From positions 81,001-145,000 of the forward strand of contig NZ_CP035088.1 of NCBI RefSeq assembly GCF_004786035.1: a stretch of DNA of 64,000 nucleotides, in the 5' to 3' direction. The notes beneath the pieces are model-generated. The model did not search any database. It saw only the letters and a program-made list of their open reading frames with translations, and was not told the DNA's origin. The number at the start of each line of letters is the position of its first letter. Position 1 is the first letter of the stretch. Of this stretch, positions 1 to 8,284 are shown in pieces. This DNA is from Pseudomonas viciae (GTDB taxonomy: Bacteria > Pseudomonadota > Gammaproteobacteria > Pseudomonadales > Pseudomonadaceae). The translations under genes were made by a program, and so were the position numbers.

Positions 1-13
1 TAGGAGTGACTGG

Positions 14-1387
14 ATGAAAATCATCATCCTCGGCGCAGGACAAGTCGGCGGTTCGCTGGCAGAGCATCTGGCCAGCGAAGCCAACGACATCACCGTGGTC
101 GACACCGACGGCGACCGCCTGCGGGACTTGGGCGACCGCCTCGACATCCGTACCGTACAAGGGCGCGGCTCGCTGCCTACGGTGCTGCGCCAGGCCGGTG
201 CCGACGACGCCGACATGCTGGTAGCCGTGACCAACAGCGATGAAACCAACATGGTCGCCTGCCAGGTCGCCCACACGTTGTTCCACACCCCGACCAAAAT
301 CGCCCGGGTGCGCGAAGCGTCCTACCTGACCCGCGCCGAACTGTTCGACAACGAAGCGATTCCGGTGGATGTGCTGATCAGCCCCGAGCAGGTGGTGACC
401 AATTACATCAAGCGCCTGATCCAACACCCGGGCGCTTTGCAGGTGATCGACTTCGCCGAAGGCAAGGCCCAACTGGTGGCGGTCAAGGCTTACTACGGCG
501 GGCCGCTGGTGGGTCAGCAACTGCGCCAGCTGCGCGAGCACATGCCGAATGTGGAGACCCGGGTCGCGGCGATTTTCCGACGTGACCGGCCGATCCTGCC
601 CCAGGGCGATACGGTGATCGAAGCGGACGACGAGGTGTTCTTCATCGCCGCCAAAGCGAACATTCGCGCCGTCATGAGCGAAATGCGCCGTCTCGACGAG
701 AACTACAAGCGCATCGTGATTGCCGGTGGCGGGCAGATCGGCGAGCGCCTGGCCGAAGCCATCGAAAGCCGCTACCAGGTCAAGATCATCGAGATGAACC
801 CGGCACGCTGCCGCTACCTCTCGGACACCCTCGACAGCACCGTGGTGTTGCAGGGCAGTGCCTCGGACCGCGACCTGTTGATGGAAGAGAACATCGCCGA
901 CGCCGACATCTTCCTGGCCCTGACCAATGACGACGAAGCCAACATCATGTCGTCGCTATTGGCCAAGCGCCTGGGGGCGAAGAAGGTGATGACCATCATC
1001 AACAACCCGGCCTACGTCGACCTGATCCAGGGCGGTGACATCGACATCGCCATCAGCCCGCAACTGGCGACCATCGGCACCTTGCTTGCCCACGTGCGCC
1101 GCGGCGACATCGTCAGCGTGCACTCCCTGCGCCGTGGCGCGGCCGAAGCGATCGAGGCGATTGCCCACGGCGATGCCAAGTCCAGCAAAGTCATCGGCAA
1201 AGCCATCCGCGACCTCGGCCTGCCGCCAGGCACCACCATCGGCGCGATCATCCGCGACGAAGAAGTGCTGATCGCCCACGACGACACCACCATCCAGACC
1301 GGCGACCATGTGATCCTGTTCCTGGTGGATAAAAAGCACATTCGTGATGTCGAGAAGCTGTTCCATGTGGGGTTGAGCTTCTTCTGA
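14..1387 (+). CDS. trkA: Trk potassium uptake system peripheral protein TrkA
   Basis: TrkA is the cytoplasmic NAD(H)-binding regulator that gates the TrkH/TrkG potassium channel. The 457-residue product has the usual full-length layout of two RCK halves. Each half opens with a Rossmann glycine motif, GAGQVG at residues 7-12 and GGGQIG near 238-243, and each is followed by an RCK_C domain. The ATG lies just after a GGAG-like site (GGAGTGACTGG-ATG). In Pseudomonas trkA usually follows rsmB (sun), which would end just left of the window; bases 1-13 are too few to confirm this. The family assignment is firm. Confidence 0.97.
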   Translation: MKIIILGAGQVGGSLAEHLASEANDITVVDTDGDRLRDLGDRLDIRTVQGRGSLPTVLRQAGADDADMLVAVTNSDETNMVACQVAHTLFHTPTKIARVREASYLTRAELFDNEAIPVDVLISPEQVVTNYIKRLIQHPGALQVIDFAEGKAQLVAVKAYYGGPLVGQQLRQLREHMPNVETRVAAIFRRDRPILPQGDTVIEADDEVFFIAAKANIRAVMSEMRRLDENYKRIVIAGGGQIGERLAEAIESRYQVKIIEMNPARCRYLSDTLDSTVVLQGSASDRDLLMEENIADADIFLALTNDDEANIMSSLLAKRLGAKKVMTIINNPAYVDLIQGGDIDIAISPQLATIGTLLAHVRRGDIVSVHSLRRGAAEAIEAIAHGDAKSSKVIGKAIRDLGLPPGTTIGAIIRDEEVLIAHDDTTIQTGDHVILFLVDKKHIRDVEKLFHVGLSFF

Positions 1388-1417
1388 TTCAGGCTTTGCG
1401 GTGGCAGTAATGGCCCC

Positions 1418-1437
1418 ATCGCGAGCTTGCTCGCGAT
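1418..1437. repeat. Short REP-like palindrome after trkA
   Basis: Arms ATCGCGAGC and GCTCGCGAT are separated by TT. This is the core of the REP family found elsewhere in the window. It may act as an RNA hairpin at the end of the trkA transcript, but no T-tract follows it. Confidence 0.7.
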
Positions 1438-1491
1438 AGCTATCTAGCAGCCAACTGATCAACCCCTGACACAACCGATAAGGACGCCGCC

Positions 1492-1803
1492 ATGCTCGAC
1501 TCCCTGGAAAAAATGCTCGCCAAGGGTGTGGATAACTCCCTGCTGCGCTTCGGCCTGGGCAAGGGTTACCTGGACCTCGGCGAATTCGCCCGGGCAGCCG
1601 AACACCTTCAGCACTGCGTCGAATTCGACCCCAAATATTCGGCGGCATGGAAACTGCTGGGCAAGGCCCACCAAGGCCACGGCGACCTACCGGCGGCCCG
1701 CCACGCCTGGGAACAAGGCCTCGAAGCCGCCCGAGCCCACGGCGACAAACAAGCCGAAAAAGAAATGACCGTGTTCCTCAAAAAACTGGACCGCCAGCGC
1801 TGA
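1492..1803 (+). CDS. Small tetratricopeptide-repeat protein
   Basis: This 103-residue, probably cytoplasmic protein has two TPR-like units, roughly residues 22-55 and 56-90. They carry the typical pattern of small and aromatic residues (GKGYLDLGEFARAAEHL, then AWKLLGKAHQGHGDLPAARHAW). It has no signal peptide and no other domain. TPRs mediate protein contacts; the partner cannot be read from sequence. The gene stands alone between trkA and the accessory region. Its last 39 bases (1763-1801) recur almost exactly at 2991-3029, so the locus downstream has been rearranged. Confidence 0.85.
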   Translation: MLDSLEKMLAKGVDNSLLRFGLGKGYLDLGEFARAAEHLQHCVEFDPKYSAAWKLLGKAHQGHGDLPAARHAWEQGLEAARAHGDKQAEKEMTVFLKKLDRQR

Positions 1804-1835
1804 AAACTTTCAGCCCAGCACAGCCCCCGTGGCGA

Positions 1836-1849
1836 GGGAGCTTGCTCCC
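1836..1849. repeat. Solitary REP-like half (GGGAGC-tt-GCTCCC)
   Basis: A small palindrome lies 33 bases after the TPR gene: GGGAGC, TT, GCTCCC. It is a variant of the REP core and a possible transcript-end hairpin. Confidence 0.6.
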
Positions 1850-1928
1850 GCTTGAGTGCAAAGCACTCATAAAAAAGCCCACCCCCAACCCACTGCCAAT
1901 CCGCTAAAAGCTCAGACGGCGCAAAAAC

Positions 1929-2020
1929 TGTGGGAGCAAAGCTTGCTCGCGATAGCGGTAGACCAGCCAAACCCGTTGTCGACAGCCCTGCCCCAATCGC
2001 GAGCAAGCTTTGCTCCCACA
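1929..2020. repeat. Paired inverted REP element (REPIN-like)
   Basis: TGTGGGAGCAAAGCTTGCTC at the left is mirrored by GAGCAAGCTTTGCTCCCACA at the right, with about 45 bases of unrelated sequence between. Two inverted REP units at this spacing match the REPIN organisation described in fluorescent pseudomonads. There is no coding content. Confidence 0.85.
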
Positions 2021-2056
2021 AGTTTGCGGCTTAACTGGCCGGCATTCCCCGCTCAT

Positions 2057-2104
2057 GAAAAGGGGACAGAATTATTGGCTGGAAATAAATCTGCCCTTTT
2101 TCTG
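2057..2104. repeat. GGGGACAG-type hairpin, copy 1
   Basis: GAAAAGGGGACAGAATTATT on the left pairs imperfectly with AAATAAATCTGCCCTTTTTC on the right. It belongs to a hairpin family seen several times between 2.0 and 14.6 kb here. It lies directly downstream of the minus-strand gene at 2126-2554, so it could end that transcript. Confidence 0.7.
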
Positions 2105-2125
2105 AAGCGATTCACTCCGCCCCCG

Positions 2126-2554
2126 CTAGCCCGGCTGATTACCGATGCAATCAGGCAGGTCGGTGCCAATCGTGATCATTTCGACGGAAACTGTGGGGTG
2201 GCTGCCGAAGCCCCAAGACACAGGTCCCCCATAATTCACCAGATCGTAGATCGCGCTTTCGCCAATCAGCTGGCCGTTGCGATTATCGTACAGGCGAAAA
2301 AAGGCCGGAATCTCCCAGCGAACAAACCACTGCTGCTGCTCTGGCTCATCCGGGGGCGACTGGGGGTGAAAGAGGCCGGGCAGTAACCAAAAAGGTTTGA
2401 ATTCCTGAACTCGGTAGCAGCCGTTGGGGCTGATCCTGGCGGCGCCAACGGGCTTCGCCAGAGCCTTTTCCCACCACTGTGAAACGGCCCATAGCCCCGT
2501 GCAGAACACGATTGCAATGAGGGCTAACGTTGGGAGCCGGGTTAGTTTTTTCAT
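2126..2554 (-). CDS. Hypothetical small protein with one N-terminal membrane segment
   Basis: I do not recognise the family. From the ATG at 2554 the product is 142 residues. It begins MKKLTRL, followed by a hydrophobic stretch (about residues 6-24) that could be a signal anchor or an uncleaved signal peptide, then a hydrophilic soluble part. A longer frame runs back to 2629, but MKKL followed by a hydrophobic run is the natural start. No strong Shine-Dalgarno site is visible. It sits alone between repeat elements and is probably periplasmic or membrane-anchored. The bracketing repeats suggest recent insertion. Confidence 0.55.
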   Translation of the reverse strand: MKKLTRLPTLALIAIVFCTGLWAVSQWWEKALAKPVGAARISPNGCYRVQEFKPFWLLPGLFHPQSPPDEPEQQQWFVRWEIPAFFRLYDNRNGQLIGESAIYDLVNYGGPVSWGFGSHPTVSVEMITIGTDLPDCIGNQPG

Positions 2555-2711
2555 GTTCGCAGACCTATCGGTAACTCGCATATGAAGTTGTTCCCACTCT
2601 TGAGCCCCTGGCACTGGGCTAACGCTCAATGCGCGGTTTGACTGCCGGAATGGCAGTCACCTTACTCAAGGCAGATTTGAGACGTTGCGGGCAAGCTATT
2701 GAGGGACAGAA

Positions 2712-2762
2712 AAGGGGACACCCAATAGCCGGTATCAAGTCAAGGCTAACGGGTGTCCCCTT
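2712..2762. repeat. AAGGGGACACCC inverted repeat
   Basis: The perfect 12-base arms AAGGGGACACCC (2712-2723) and GGGTGTCCCCTT (2751-2762) enclose a 27-base loop. It resembles the other GGGGAC hairpins but has a different inner sequence. Confidence 0.75.
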
Positions 2763-2814
2763 ATTCCTTGAGACGGGTTGCATCGATAGCAGAGTAGAGG
2801 GTCGTCCAAGCACC

Positions 2815-2897
2815 TCCCTTCGTCTCGTAAAGTGGCAACCCGACTGAGCCGTGCCTATAGTCTTTGGCGCCATTTTGGCTATCGGAGGCATGGACAT
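2815..2897. repeat. Direct repeat A: copy of the upstream region of the RTX gene
   Basis: This stretch matches 9510-9590 in the same orientation with roughly ten differences by eye. It includes the words GAGCCGTGCCTATAGT and GGAGGCATGGACAT, i.e. the putative -10 and the ribosome binding site of the RTX gene. Here no gene follows; the copy breaks off into GGGGAC repeats right after the start-codon region. With direct repeat B it brackets the whole MoxR-vWA-beta-propeller operon. Confidence 0.85.
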
Positions 2898-2900
2898 TGT

Positions 2901-2980
2901 GAAAAGGGGACTGTGTGTGTGAAAAGGGGACTGTGAAAAGGGGACAGATTTATTTGCGGCAAATAAATCTGTCCTCTTAT
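2901..2980. repeat. Triple GAAAAGGGGAC run ending in a hairpin
   Basis: GAAAAGGGGAC occurs at 2901, 2921 and 2935. The last copy forms the left arm of a strong hairpin: GGGGACAGATTTATTT, a short loop, then AAATAAATCTGTCC. This is the clearest copy of the GGGGACAG family in the window. Such hairpins are known around IS200-like/REP-associated transposase loci, but no transposase is present here. Confidence 0.8.
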
Positions 2981-2990
2981 ACCCAAAAAA

Positions 2991-3029
2991 AAATGACCGT
3001 GTTCCTTAAAAAACTGGATTGCCAGCGCT
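2991..3029 (+). pseudogene. Duplicated 3' tail of the TPR gene
   Basis: These 39 bases match 1763-1801, the last codons of the TPR gene, with three substitutions. The frame would continue past the TPR stop because TGA is replaced by CATAAAAA. The sequence that follows, CTCATAAAAATCCCACCCC, resembles 1867-1884, so the duplicated junction differs from the present TPR gene end. It is a non-functional remnant. Confidence 0.75.
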
Positions 3030-3055
3030 CATAAAAATCCCACCCCGGCGGCGCG

Positions 3056-6016
3056 TCACTGCACCGACAAAGTTCGAGTCATAGAGCGGGTTGTGTCGAC
3101 ATGCCACAGGCGGCCCTGATGGTCGAAAAGCACCCATTCATTACCCACGCAACGCAGTTGCGCATGATGCAGCGGCCAGTGCAGGACGGCGCATAACCGG
3201 TCACTGTGGCGGTGGATGAAGTGCCAGCGTGCCTCATCGTCGCCGGTTGCGTAGCAGACCACCAGCCACTGCTCAAACGAGTAGATGTACAACGGATCGG
3301 TAAACTCTTGAATCAGACCGGGCAAGGGATAGCGCTTGCTCGTGCCGCCTTCGTACGCCCTCAGCATGGGATCGCTGTCGGCTTCATGCTCGATCCAGAA
3401 CTCAGTGGTTCGGCCCGTCGCGTTATACACCTGCCAACTGTGTTCCTGACGCCGCGCGGGCATAGAGTCGCGGCTGAGCAATCGGCGGTCGGGCAGGCGG
3501 TAATGCCAGAGCTGGAAATTGTGTGGGGTTTCCAGCAATACGGATTCGTTGCACTCGTCATCCCGAAGGAAGGTAACCTGCCCGGGCAGATCGCCGACGT
3601 GCCAGAGTGTTTCGAACCGGCGATCCACGTCCACGACGCGCAATTGCGAGCCTCGGCCGACGGTCCAGGACGTGCCGTCGAAATTCTTGGCGAAGGCATC
3701 CAGCATCAGCACGCCCAGATCGCTGGCGCTGCGATTGACCAGATCCAGTTTGCAGATGCGCCAGACGTCGCCGCGACGCGCGAGCGCCAGCGCGACCTGT
3801 CGGCTGTGGCCCAGCACGATGGTCTGGGCGGGTACCGGAAAGTGAAAGGCCGTCTTGCCGCTAGCCTCTACCACCAACGCGCCAGCTTCGCCCAGTGCCA
3901 AAAGGTAGCGTCCGTCGGTCAAGGGCACGGCATCGCAGAGAGTCCGGTTGCCCCTTTCTGGCGCCGAGAACGACAAGGGGTCGCTTACCCGCTCAAGGCC
4001 CTGATTAAGAAGTTTGTTCTTGGGAAGGGCGCTGCCGGGCAAGTCCGCTTGTAGCAATTTGTCCTTGCTCATTTTTACCAGCGCTTGAAGCTGGTTCTGG
4101 GTGAGATGGGCGTGTGGCCCGGCCTGATCGCGGATCATCGCCCGCACGGTCGCGGCAGCCAGCCAGGCCAGCGCGGGACTGTGGGCCTTGTGGGCCAGCA
4201 GCGCCTGGGCCAACGTGGCGCGCTCCATAATCCGCTCGGGGTCGTTGCGCAGTTTTTCGACCCAGCTTTCGTATGTCGAGAGGGTGTCGGGTAGCAGGAT
4301 GGCCCGTTTCACCAGTGCGCCGATGGCCAGGCTCCCTCCTGCGGCCTCGGCGGCCAACAGCCATTGTGTGGCGCGTTCGTGCTCTGCCGGCAGACTCCAG
4401 ATCACGTCCACCGCCTGCAACCACAAACCTTTCTCGGTCAGAGCCAGCGCCCATTCCAGGCGCAGACGCGCGGCGGCTTCCGGCCATTTCTTTTCGAGCA
4501 AGAGGACGGCATCGGCGAACGCGTTGTCGCGCCGCGCCACTTGCAACGCTCGCTGCCAATCTCCTGCCAGGCATAGCAGGCGCACGATGGTTGAGCTGGG
4601 CACATCCCAGGCCAGCGCAAGGTCGGCCGCCTGTTGGTGGCGCTGGTGTTTTTCCAGGTAGTCGAGGGCTTCATGTCGTGCCCTCAACAGCTCGGCCAGG
4701 ACAAATACAGCTTCCTCGATACGCCCCTCGCGATCCAGTCGCTCAAAGGACTGCCGGTAGACCTGCTTGAGGTGGGTTCCAAGATCTGCCTCAAACAGCA
4801 TGCTGGTGCGAGGCCCCGATTGCTGGGTGAGCGTCAGATCCTGGCGCCTGTTGGGCGTGCCGAAGGCTTGACCTGCATCGCCCTGGCCGCCGCCCAGCGG
4901 GATGGCGTGGCGCAGTGCTTCTTCCAGGTCGCCATTTTCGAACATTTCCAACATGCGTTGCATGTAAGCGGCCTGCCGCTTTCCGTAAAGCGCTGACAGG
5001 CGTGAATTCTGGGTCAGGCGCGTCAGCCAGCGCCGCCATCTGGCCGGGCCACGTGGCTGGCCCGACGCCCGTGGCGGCACGCTCGGCTTCGATGGTCGGG
5101 CGGCATTGGCGGTAGTGGCAGTGGACGTGTTTCTTGCTGCCGAGAGTGTGCCATTGCGCCGCATCCAGGCACGCACGGCCATCAGTATCAGGGTGAAGAG
5201 TGCCGCGCCGATGACCGTCCAAACCAAGACACTGCCCAGATCGAATGTGGAAGGATCCACAGAGCGTGGCGGCTTGGCGCTCTCAGTCGCAGGGGTAGCG
5301 GTCGGCAACTGCGGACCGTCAAGGGACAGAAATCGGTAAAGGCCAATGCCCACGGCCAGCGCAATTAAACCTAGCAGGCCGTTTTTCAACTCGCCGGTAC
5401 TATGCCGGTTGTTCGCCGGGCCTGGCGTGTGACGCGCCGCAGGTACACCAGGTGTGGCGGCCTGACGCTGGCGCTCCAGCAGGGCTTGCATCACCGCCTC
5501 CCGCTCGGGGCTAACCGGCGCAAGCGAGTCACCCAGGATTTCCCGTATGTCGGTCTGTACCGCCAGCGGATCGGCTAGCGGTTCCGGCAATACGTCCTGG
5601 CAGTCGTAGGTGTCGAGCAGCGCGTACTGGCTGACGTCGATCCATTGATCGGGGGCCAGCGCAGTGGCGTCGCGCAGGTGCAGGGCATTGACCCGGGTGC
5701 CGCGTACCAGCCAGATATCGGCGTGGGCCAGGCGCTGCATTTCTTCAGGACTCAGCCGTGCTGAGCAAAGCGCTCGACCCTGGCGGATCAGCGGCCAGCC
5801 AGCGAGCCCTTCACAAAGCATGGCGCGTGCTTTGGGAAAACGCAGCAGGTCGCCGTCGGCAAAACGATAGGCCCTGGCGTCGGTTTGCCAGTGGGTGAGT
5901 ATCAACCGCGCTCGTTCCTGCTCGCTGAATCGCTCGACGGGAAGCCACAGCGCCTCGATCGGTTGATGACCGCTCAGTGCCGGACGGCGAATAATGACTG
6001 CATCAGGTCCGGACAT
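3056..6016 (-). CDS. bpX6-type membrane-anchored beta-propeller protein of a MoxR-vWA ternary system
   Basis: This 986-residue protein is the last gene of the operon. Its N-terminal part (about 1-180) resembles the bpX6 domain of MoxR-vWA-beta-propeller ternary systems. Two membrane segments follow (about 213-232 and 260-284), then a Ser/Thr/Pro/Arg linker, a helical repeat-like region (about 340-640) and a C-terminal beta-propeller-like region rich in short Trp/Asp strands. I chose the ATG at 6016 because GGAGG lies 9 bases upstream; the ATG at 6025 abuts that site. The start overlaps the end of the upstream gene. The likely role is to tether the ATPase machine to the inner membrane. The bpX6 name is family recall; the propeller is inferred. 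Confidence 0.7.
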   Translation of the reverse strand: MSGPDAVIIRRPALSGHQPIEALWLPVERFSEQERARLILTHWQTDARAYRFADGDLLRFPKARAMLCEGLAGWPLIRQGRALCSARLSPEEMQRLAHADIWLVRGTRVNALHLRDATALAPDQWIDVSQYALLDTYDCQDVLPEPLADPLAVQTDIREILGDSLAPVSPEREAVMQALLERQRQAATPGVPAARHTPGPANNRHSTGELKNGLLGLIALAVGIGLYRFLSLDGPQLPTATPATESAKPPRSVDPSTFDLGSVLVWTVIGAALFTLILMAVRAWMRRNGTLSAARNTSTATTANAARPSKPSVPPRASGQPRGPARWRRWLTRLTQNSRLSALYGKRQAAYMQRMLEMFENGDLEEALRHAIPLGGGQGDAGQAFGTPNRRQDLTLTQQSGPRTSMLFEADLGTHLKQVYRQSFERLDREGRIEEAVFVLAELLRARHEALDYLEKHQRHQQAADLALAWDVPSSTIVRLLCLAGDWQRALQVARRDNAFADAVLLLEKKWPEAAARLRLEWALALTEKGLWLQAVDVIWSLPAEHERATQWLLAAEAAGGSLAIGALVKRAILLPDTLSTYESWVEKLRNDPERIMERATLAQALLAHKAHSPALAWLAAATVRAMIRDQAGPHAHLTQNQLQALVKMSKDKLLQADLPGSALPKNKLLNQGLERVSDPLSFSAPERGNRTLCDAVPLTDGRYLLALGEAGALVVEASGKTAFHFPVPAQTIVLGHSRQVALALARRGDVWRICKLDLVNRSASDLGVLMLDAFAKNFDGTSWTVGRGSQLRVVDVDRRFETLWHVGDLPGQVTFLRDDECNESVLLETPHNFQLWHYRLPDRRLLSRDSMPARRQEHSWQVYNATGRTTEFWIEHEADSDPMLRAYEGGTSKRYPLPGLIQEFTDPLYIYSFEQWLVVCYATGDDEARWHFIHRHSDRLCAVLHWPLHHAQLRCVGNEWVLFDHQGRLWHVDTTRSMTRTLSVQ

Positions 6017-7838
6017 GGGTGTCATCCTCCGACTGCGGTTGTGCCTGATTGCACATGACCTGCAACACCCTGCGCTCGTCCCGGACCGAATACACCACCA
6101 GTTCCCGAGCCTTGGTCAGGGCGCCGATCAGTCCGCTCATCGGACAAAAGCTGATTCTGGCAATGGTCTCGTTGGTGGTGAACAGCACATGTTGCTCACC
6201 CCGGCAGTACAAGGCGACGGTCTGCTGGTTGGGGCCGAGCAAGACCATGGAAAATGCCTCGTCCTCCCCAATCAGCAATCCCAGGCCTTTCCAGCCGGGT
6301 CCCAGGTCGACCTGGCTGGTCCGAAGGTCGGGGGCCACCATCTGCCACTGCTGCTGCCCGTCGACCAGGCGCATCCACGCGCAACCGTAAAAGGTTTTGT
6401 TCCAGTGCGGACTTGCCGGGAACAGTACCTGATCGATGTCGACGTCCTTCGCCGTGCCGACCACATAGCCCGTGGACTGGCTGATCCAGGGATTGATTTG
6501 GTGGACATACAATCGACCGGCATCGTGGCGCAGATAGGCCAGCATGCTGCGATCGACCTGCGCCATGCCCACCACCTTATCGGCGATCGAGTGGGTGACA
6601 CCGGGCTGATGCGGGGTGGGCAGCTTGCCGTTGTCGACCACCCAGAAGGCCAGATGACCCTGGCCGTCGAGCAGGAAAACCCTGCCGTAGGTGCCGTTGT
6701 GCAACCACACCACAGGCAGCAGCGTGGCAGTGCCTGGGGGCAACTGCAGTTGGTCACGCTCGGGGCGGGCGACGGGTTTGAGGCCAGGCATGTTCCAAAA
6801 GACCAGTTGCTCGTCGAGGCTCAGGACCGCGCCGGGCATGCGGCCCGGGAACGTGATCGCCAGCGGCGTGCTGCGGTTGTTCCAGAGAGTCCGGCGAACA
6901 TCGAGCGGTTTTTTCTGCCGGGGAGCCGGAAGCTTGATCACCACAAGCCCAGGCTCGTCGAGCAGTTTCAGGGCGACATGGAAGCCGCTGCTGGCAATGA
7001 TCGGGGCCAGCGTCAGCGCAACCCGTGGAATGAGGGTCTTGACCGCGGTGCGAGCGATCTGTCGCGCGACGTCGAACTCGCCCTTGATCAATTGCAAGGC
7101 AAGGCGCTGGTCGGGGTTGGGCAGGGCAACTTGTCGGGTGGCCCTGTCTTGCAGCGCGACCATCAGGCTGCGGCCATCGAGGCTGTCCTGTATCTGGACC
7201 CGATGAGTGCAGGAGCGGGCGTCGGTGGCAGGCAGTCGTTGGCCGACGATCCAGCGTTCGCCGCTGTCGTAATCCTGTTCCGATAGCCAAGCGCGCCAGG
7301 TGTGCCAGTGCTCATCGCTGACGGTCTGATACGTACGGGCGTCGAGCAGTTGCTTCAAATGCACTGCGCCCTTGAACTCATGTAATTGTGGCGTGTTTTG
7401 CAGGGTCCCCCAGCGCAGCTCGGCCCCGGCTTCGCTGGCCCGGCGGGCGAGCAGGATCAGCAACGCCAGATGCACCAGTCGTGGCCCGCCCAGTTGCAGC
7501 GGGCCGGCGTCGAACAGCACAACGATCATGCGGTTGGCCTGATGAGTGCGATATTGCGGCGCCAGAAACAGGTGTTCGCCAACTGCCGCCCTGCGCAGAA
7601 ATTCGTCGGGTAGCTCATCGGCCAGCAACCACTCGCTGGTCAGCAGTCGTTCATATGGGCCACGGCGTTGCAGATCGCCAAGGCCGTCGGGTTCGGGCTC
7701 GCCGCCCTGCTGCATGCCACGCAATGGACCTAGCAGCGGATTGAGGCGTACGAACAGATCCGCCAGCAATGGCAGCTGTTCGGGGGGAAACCATTGCAGC
7801 CAGTCTCTCCAGGGTTGCAGGGATTGCGGTAATTGCAT
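6003..7838 (-). CDS. vWA-like and beta-propeller protein of a MoxR-vWA ternary system
   Basis: The product is 611 residues from the ATG at 7838, which overlaps the stop of the upstream gene as ATGA. Around residues 104-135 there is a von Willebrand A-like strand and helix (VVLFDAG...GGPRLVHLALL). The metal-site motif DxSxS is replaced by DAGPL, so metal binding may be lost. The C-terminal two thirds (from about residue 190) reads as a propeller with repeated strand pairs. MoxR ATPases commonly pair with vWA proteins to remodel or load targets. In this family the propeller protein is thought to bind the substrate; that role is inference here. Confidence 0.65.
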   Translation of the reverse strand: MQLPQSLQPWRDWLQWFPPEQLPLLADLFVRLNPLLGPLRGMQQGGEPEPDGLGDLQRRGPYERLLTSEWLLADELPDEFLRRAAVGEHLFLAPQYRTHQANRMIVVLFDAGPLQLGGPRLVHLALLILLARRASEAGAELRWGTLQNTPQLHEFKGAVHLKQLLDARTYQTVSDEHWHTWRAWLSEQDYDSGERWIVGQRLPATDARSCTHRVQIQDSLDGRSLMVALQDRATRQVALPNPDQRLALQLIKGEFDVARQIARTAVKTLIPRVALTLAPIIASSGFHVALKLLDEPGLVVIKLPAPRQKKPLDVRRTLWNNRSTPLAITFPGRMPGAVLSLDEQLVFWNMPGLKPVARPERDQLQLPPGTATLLPVVWLHNGTYGRVFLLDGQGHLAFWVVDNGKLPTPHQPGVTHSIADKVVGMAQVDRSMLAYLRHDAGRLYVHQINPWISQSTGYVVGTAKDVDIDQVLFPASPHWNKTFYGCAWMRLVDGQQQWQMVAPDLRTSQVDLGPGWKGLGLLIGEDEAFSMVLLGPNQQTVALYCRGEQHVLFTTNETIARISFCPMSGLIGALTKARELVVYSVRDERRVLQVMCNQAQPQSEDDTHVRT

Positions 7839-8284
7839 CAGCGACCTGCCCACCCATCCTGAATGCGTTGCAGATGCCGGGCCGTGACGGGCAGGCATCG
7901 GTCGAGCGGCACCACTACCCTGGGTGCATGCCACAGTAGTAGTGGCGCGCGCGCGAATCTGCCGAGCAGCGCTTGCCCCATCAGATCCAGCGGTGCGTCG
8001 GGTTCCCAACTGGTGGGCAGCCAGAGACCGGGTGCGGCGGGCTCGGTGCAGGCGTAATCAATGCCCTCGACCCATGGCAGGTCATCGACATTGCCCGTGA
8101 CGATCAGCACGTCACGGTTGGCAGTGGCTTGCAGGTGCGCGATCTGGTCTTCGGGCATGCGCTGCAGCCGTGCATGCAGGCGCGCCGCGACTTCGCCCCA
8201 GGCCACGGCGGCCTGCGGTTGGCCGGGCTCGCGCCGCACTCGCCAGTTCCAATCGATGGCCGTGGCGGTGACCATGTTCGTCAT
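7838..8284 (-). CDS. Small partner protein of the MoxR-vWA ternary system (possibly bpX5-like)
   Basis: This 148-residue soluble protein has no signal peptide and no motif I can name with certainty. By size and by its place between the MoxR and vWA genes it may be a bpX5-type component. It is coupled on both sides: its ATG overlaps the moxR stop (8281-8284) and its own TGA overlaps the next ATG (7838-7840). A second in-frame ATG at 8275 is possible. The coupling implies fixed stoichiometry with its neighbours. The function is unknown. Confidence 0.6.
   Translation of the reverse strand: MTNMVTATAIDWNWRVRREPGQPQAAVAWGEVAARLHARLQRMPEDQIAHLQATANRDVLIVTGNVDDLPWVEGIDYACTEPAAPGLWLPTSWEPDAPLDLMGQALLGRFARAPLLLWHAPRVVVPLDRCLPVTARHLQRIQDGWAGR

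Larger units (their letters stand above)
2555..3055. other. Repeat-filled intergenic region, no convincing gene
   Basis: About 500 bases lie between the small membrane protein gene and the 3' end of the bpX6-like gene. They hold a GGGGACACCC inverted repeat, a copy of the region upstream of the RTX gene, a run of three GAAAAGGGGAC words ending in a hairpin, and a copy of the TPR gene tail, each listed separately. Short open frames here are made from repeat sequence and I see no support for them as genes. Confidence 0.8.

Noticed and set aside
2619..2897. A 92-codon minus-strand frame in the repeat region
   Set aside because: It shares its first residues with the untranslated upstream extension of moxR because both are copies of the same leader. 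The rest is repeat sequence.
2901..2946. CRISPR-like array from repeated GAAAAGGGGAC words
   Set aside because: Only three short units with unequal, very short spacers, ending in a hairpin. It is a dispersed repeat, not an array.
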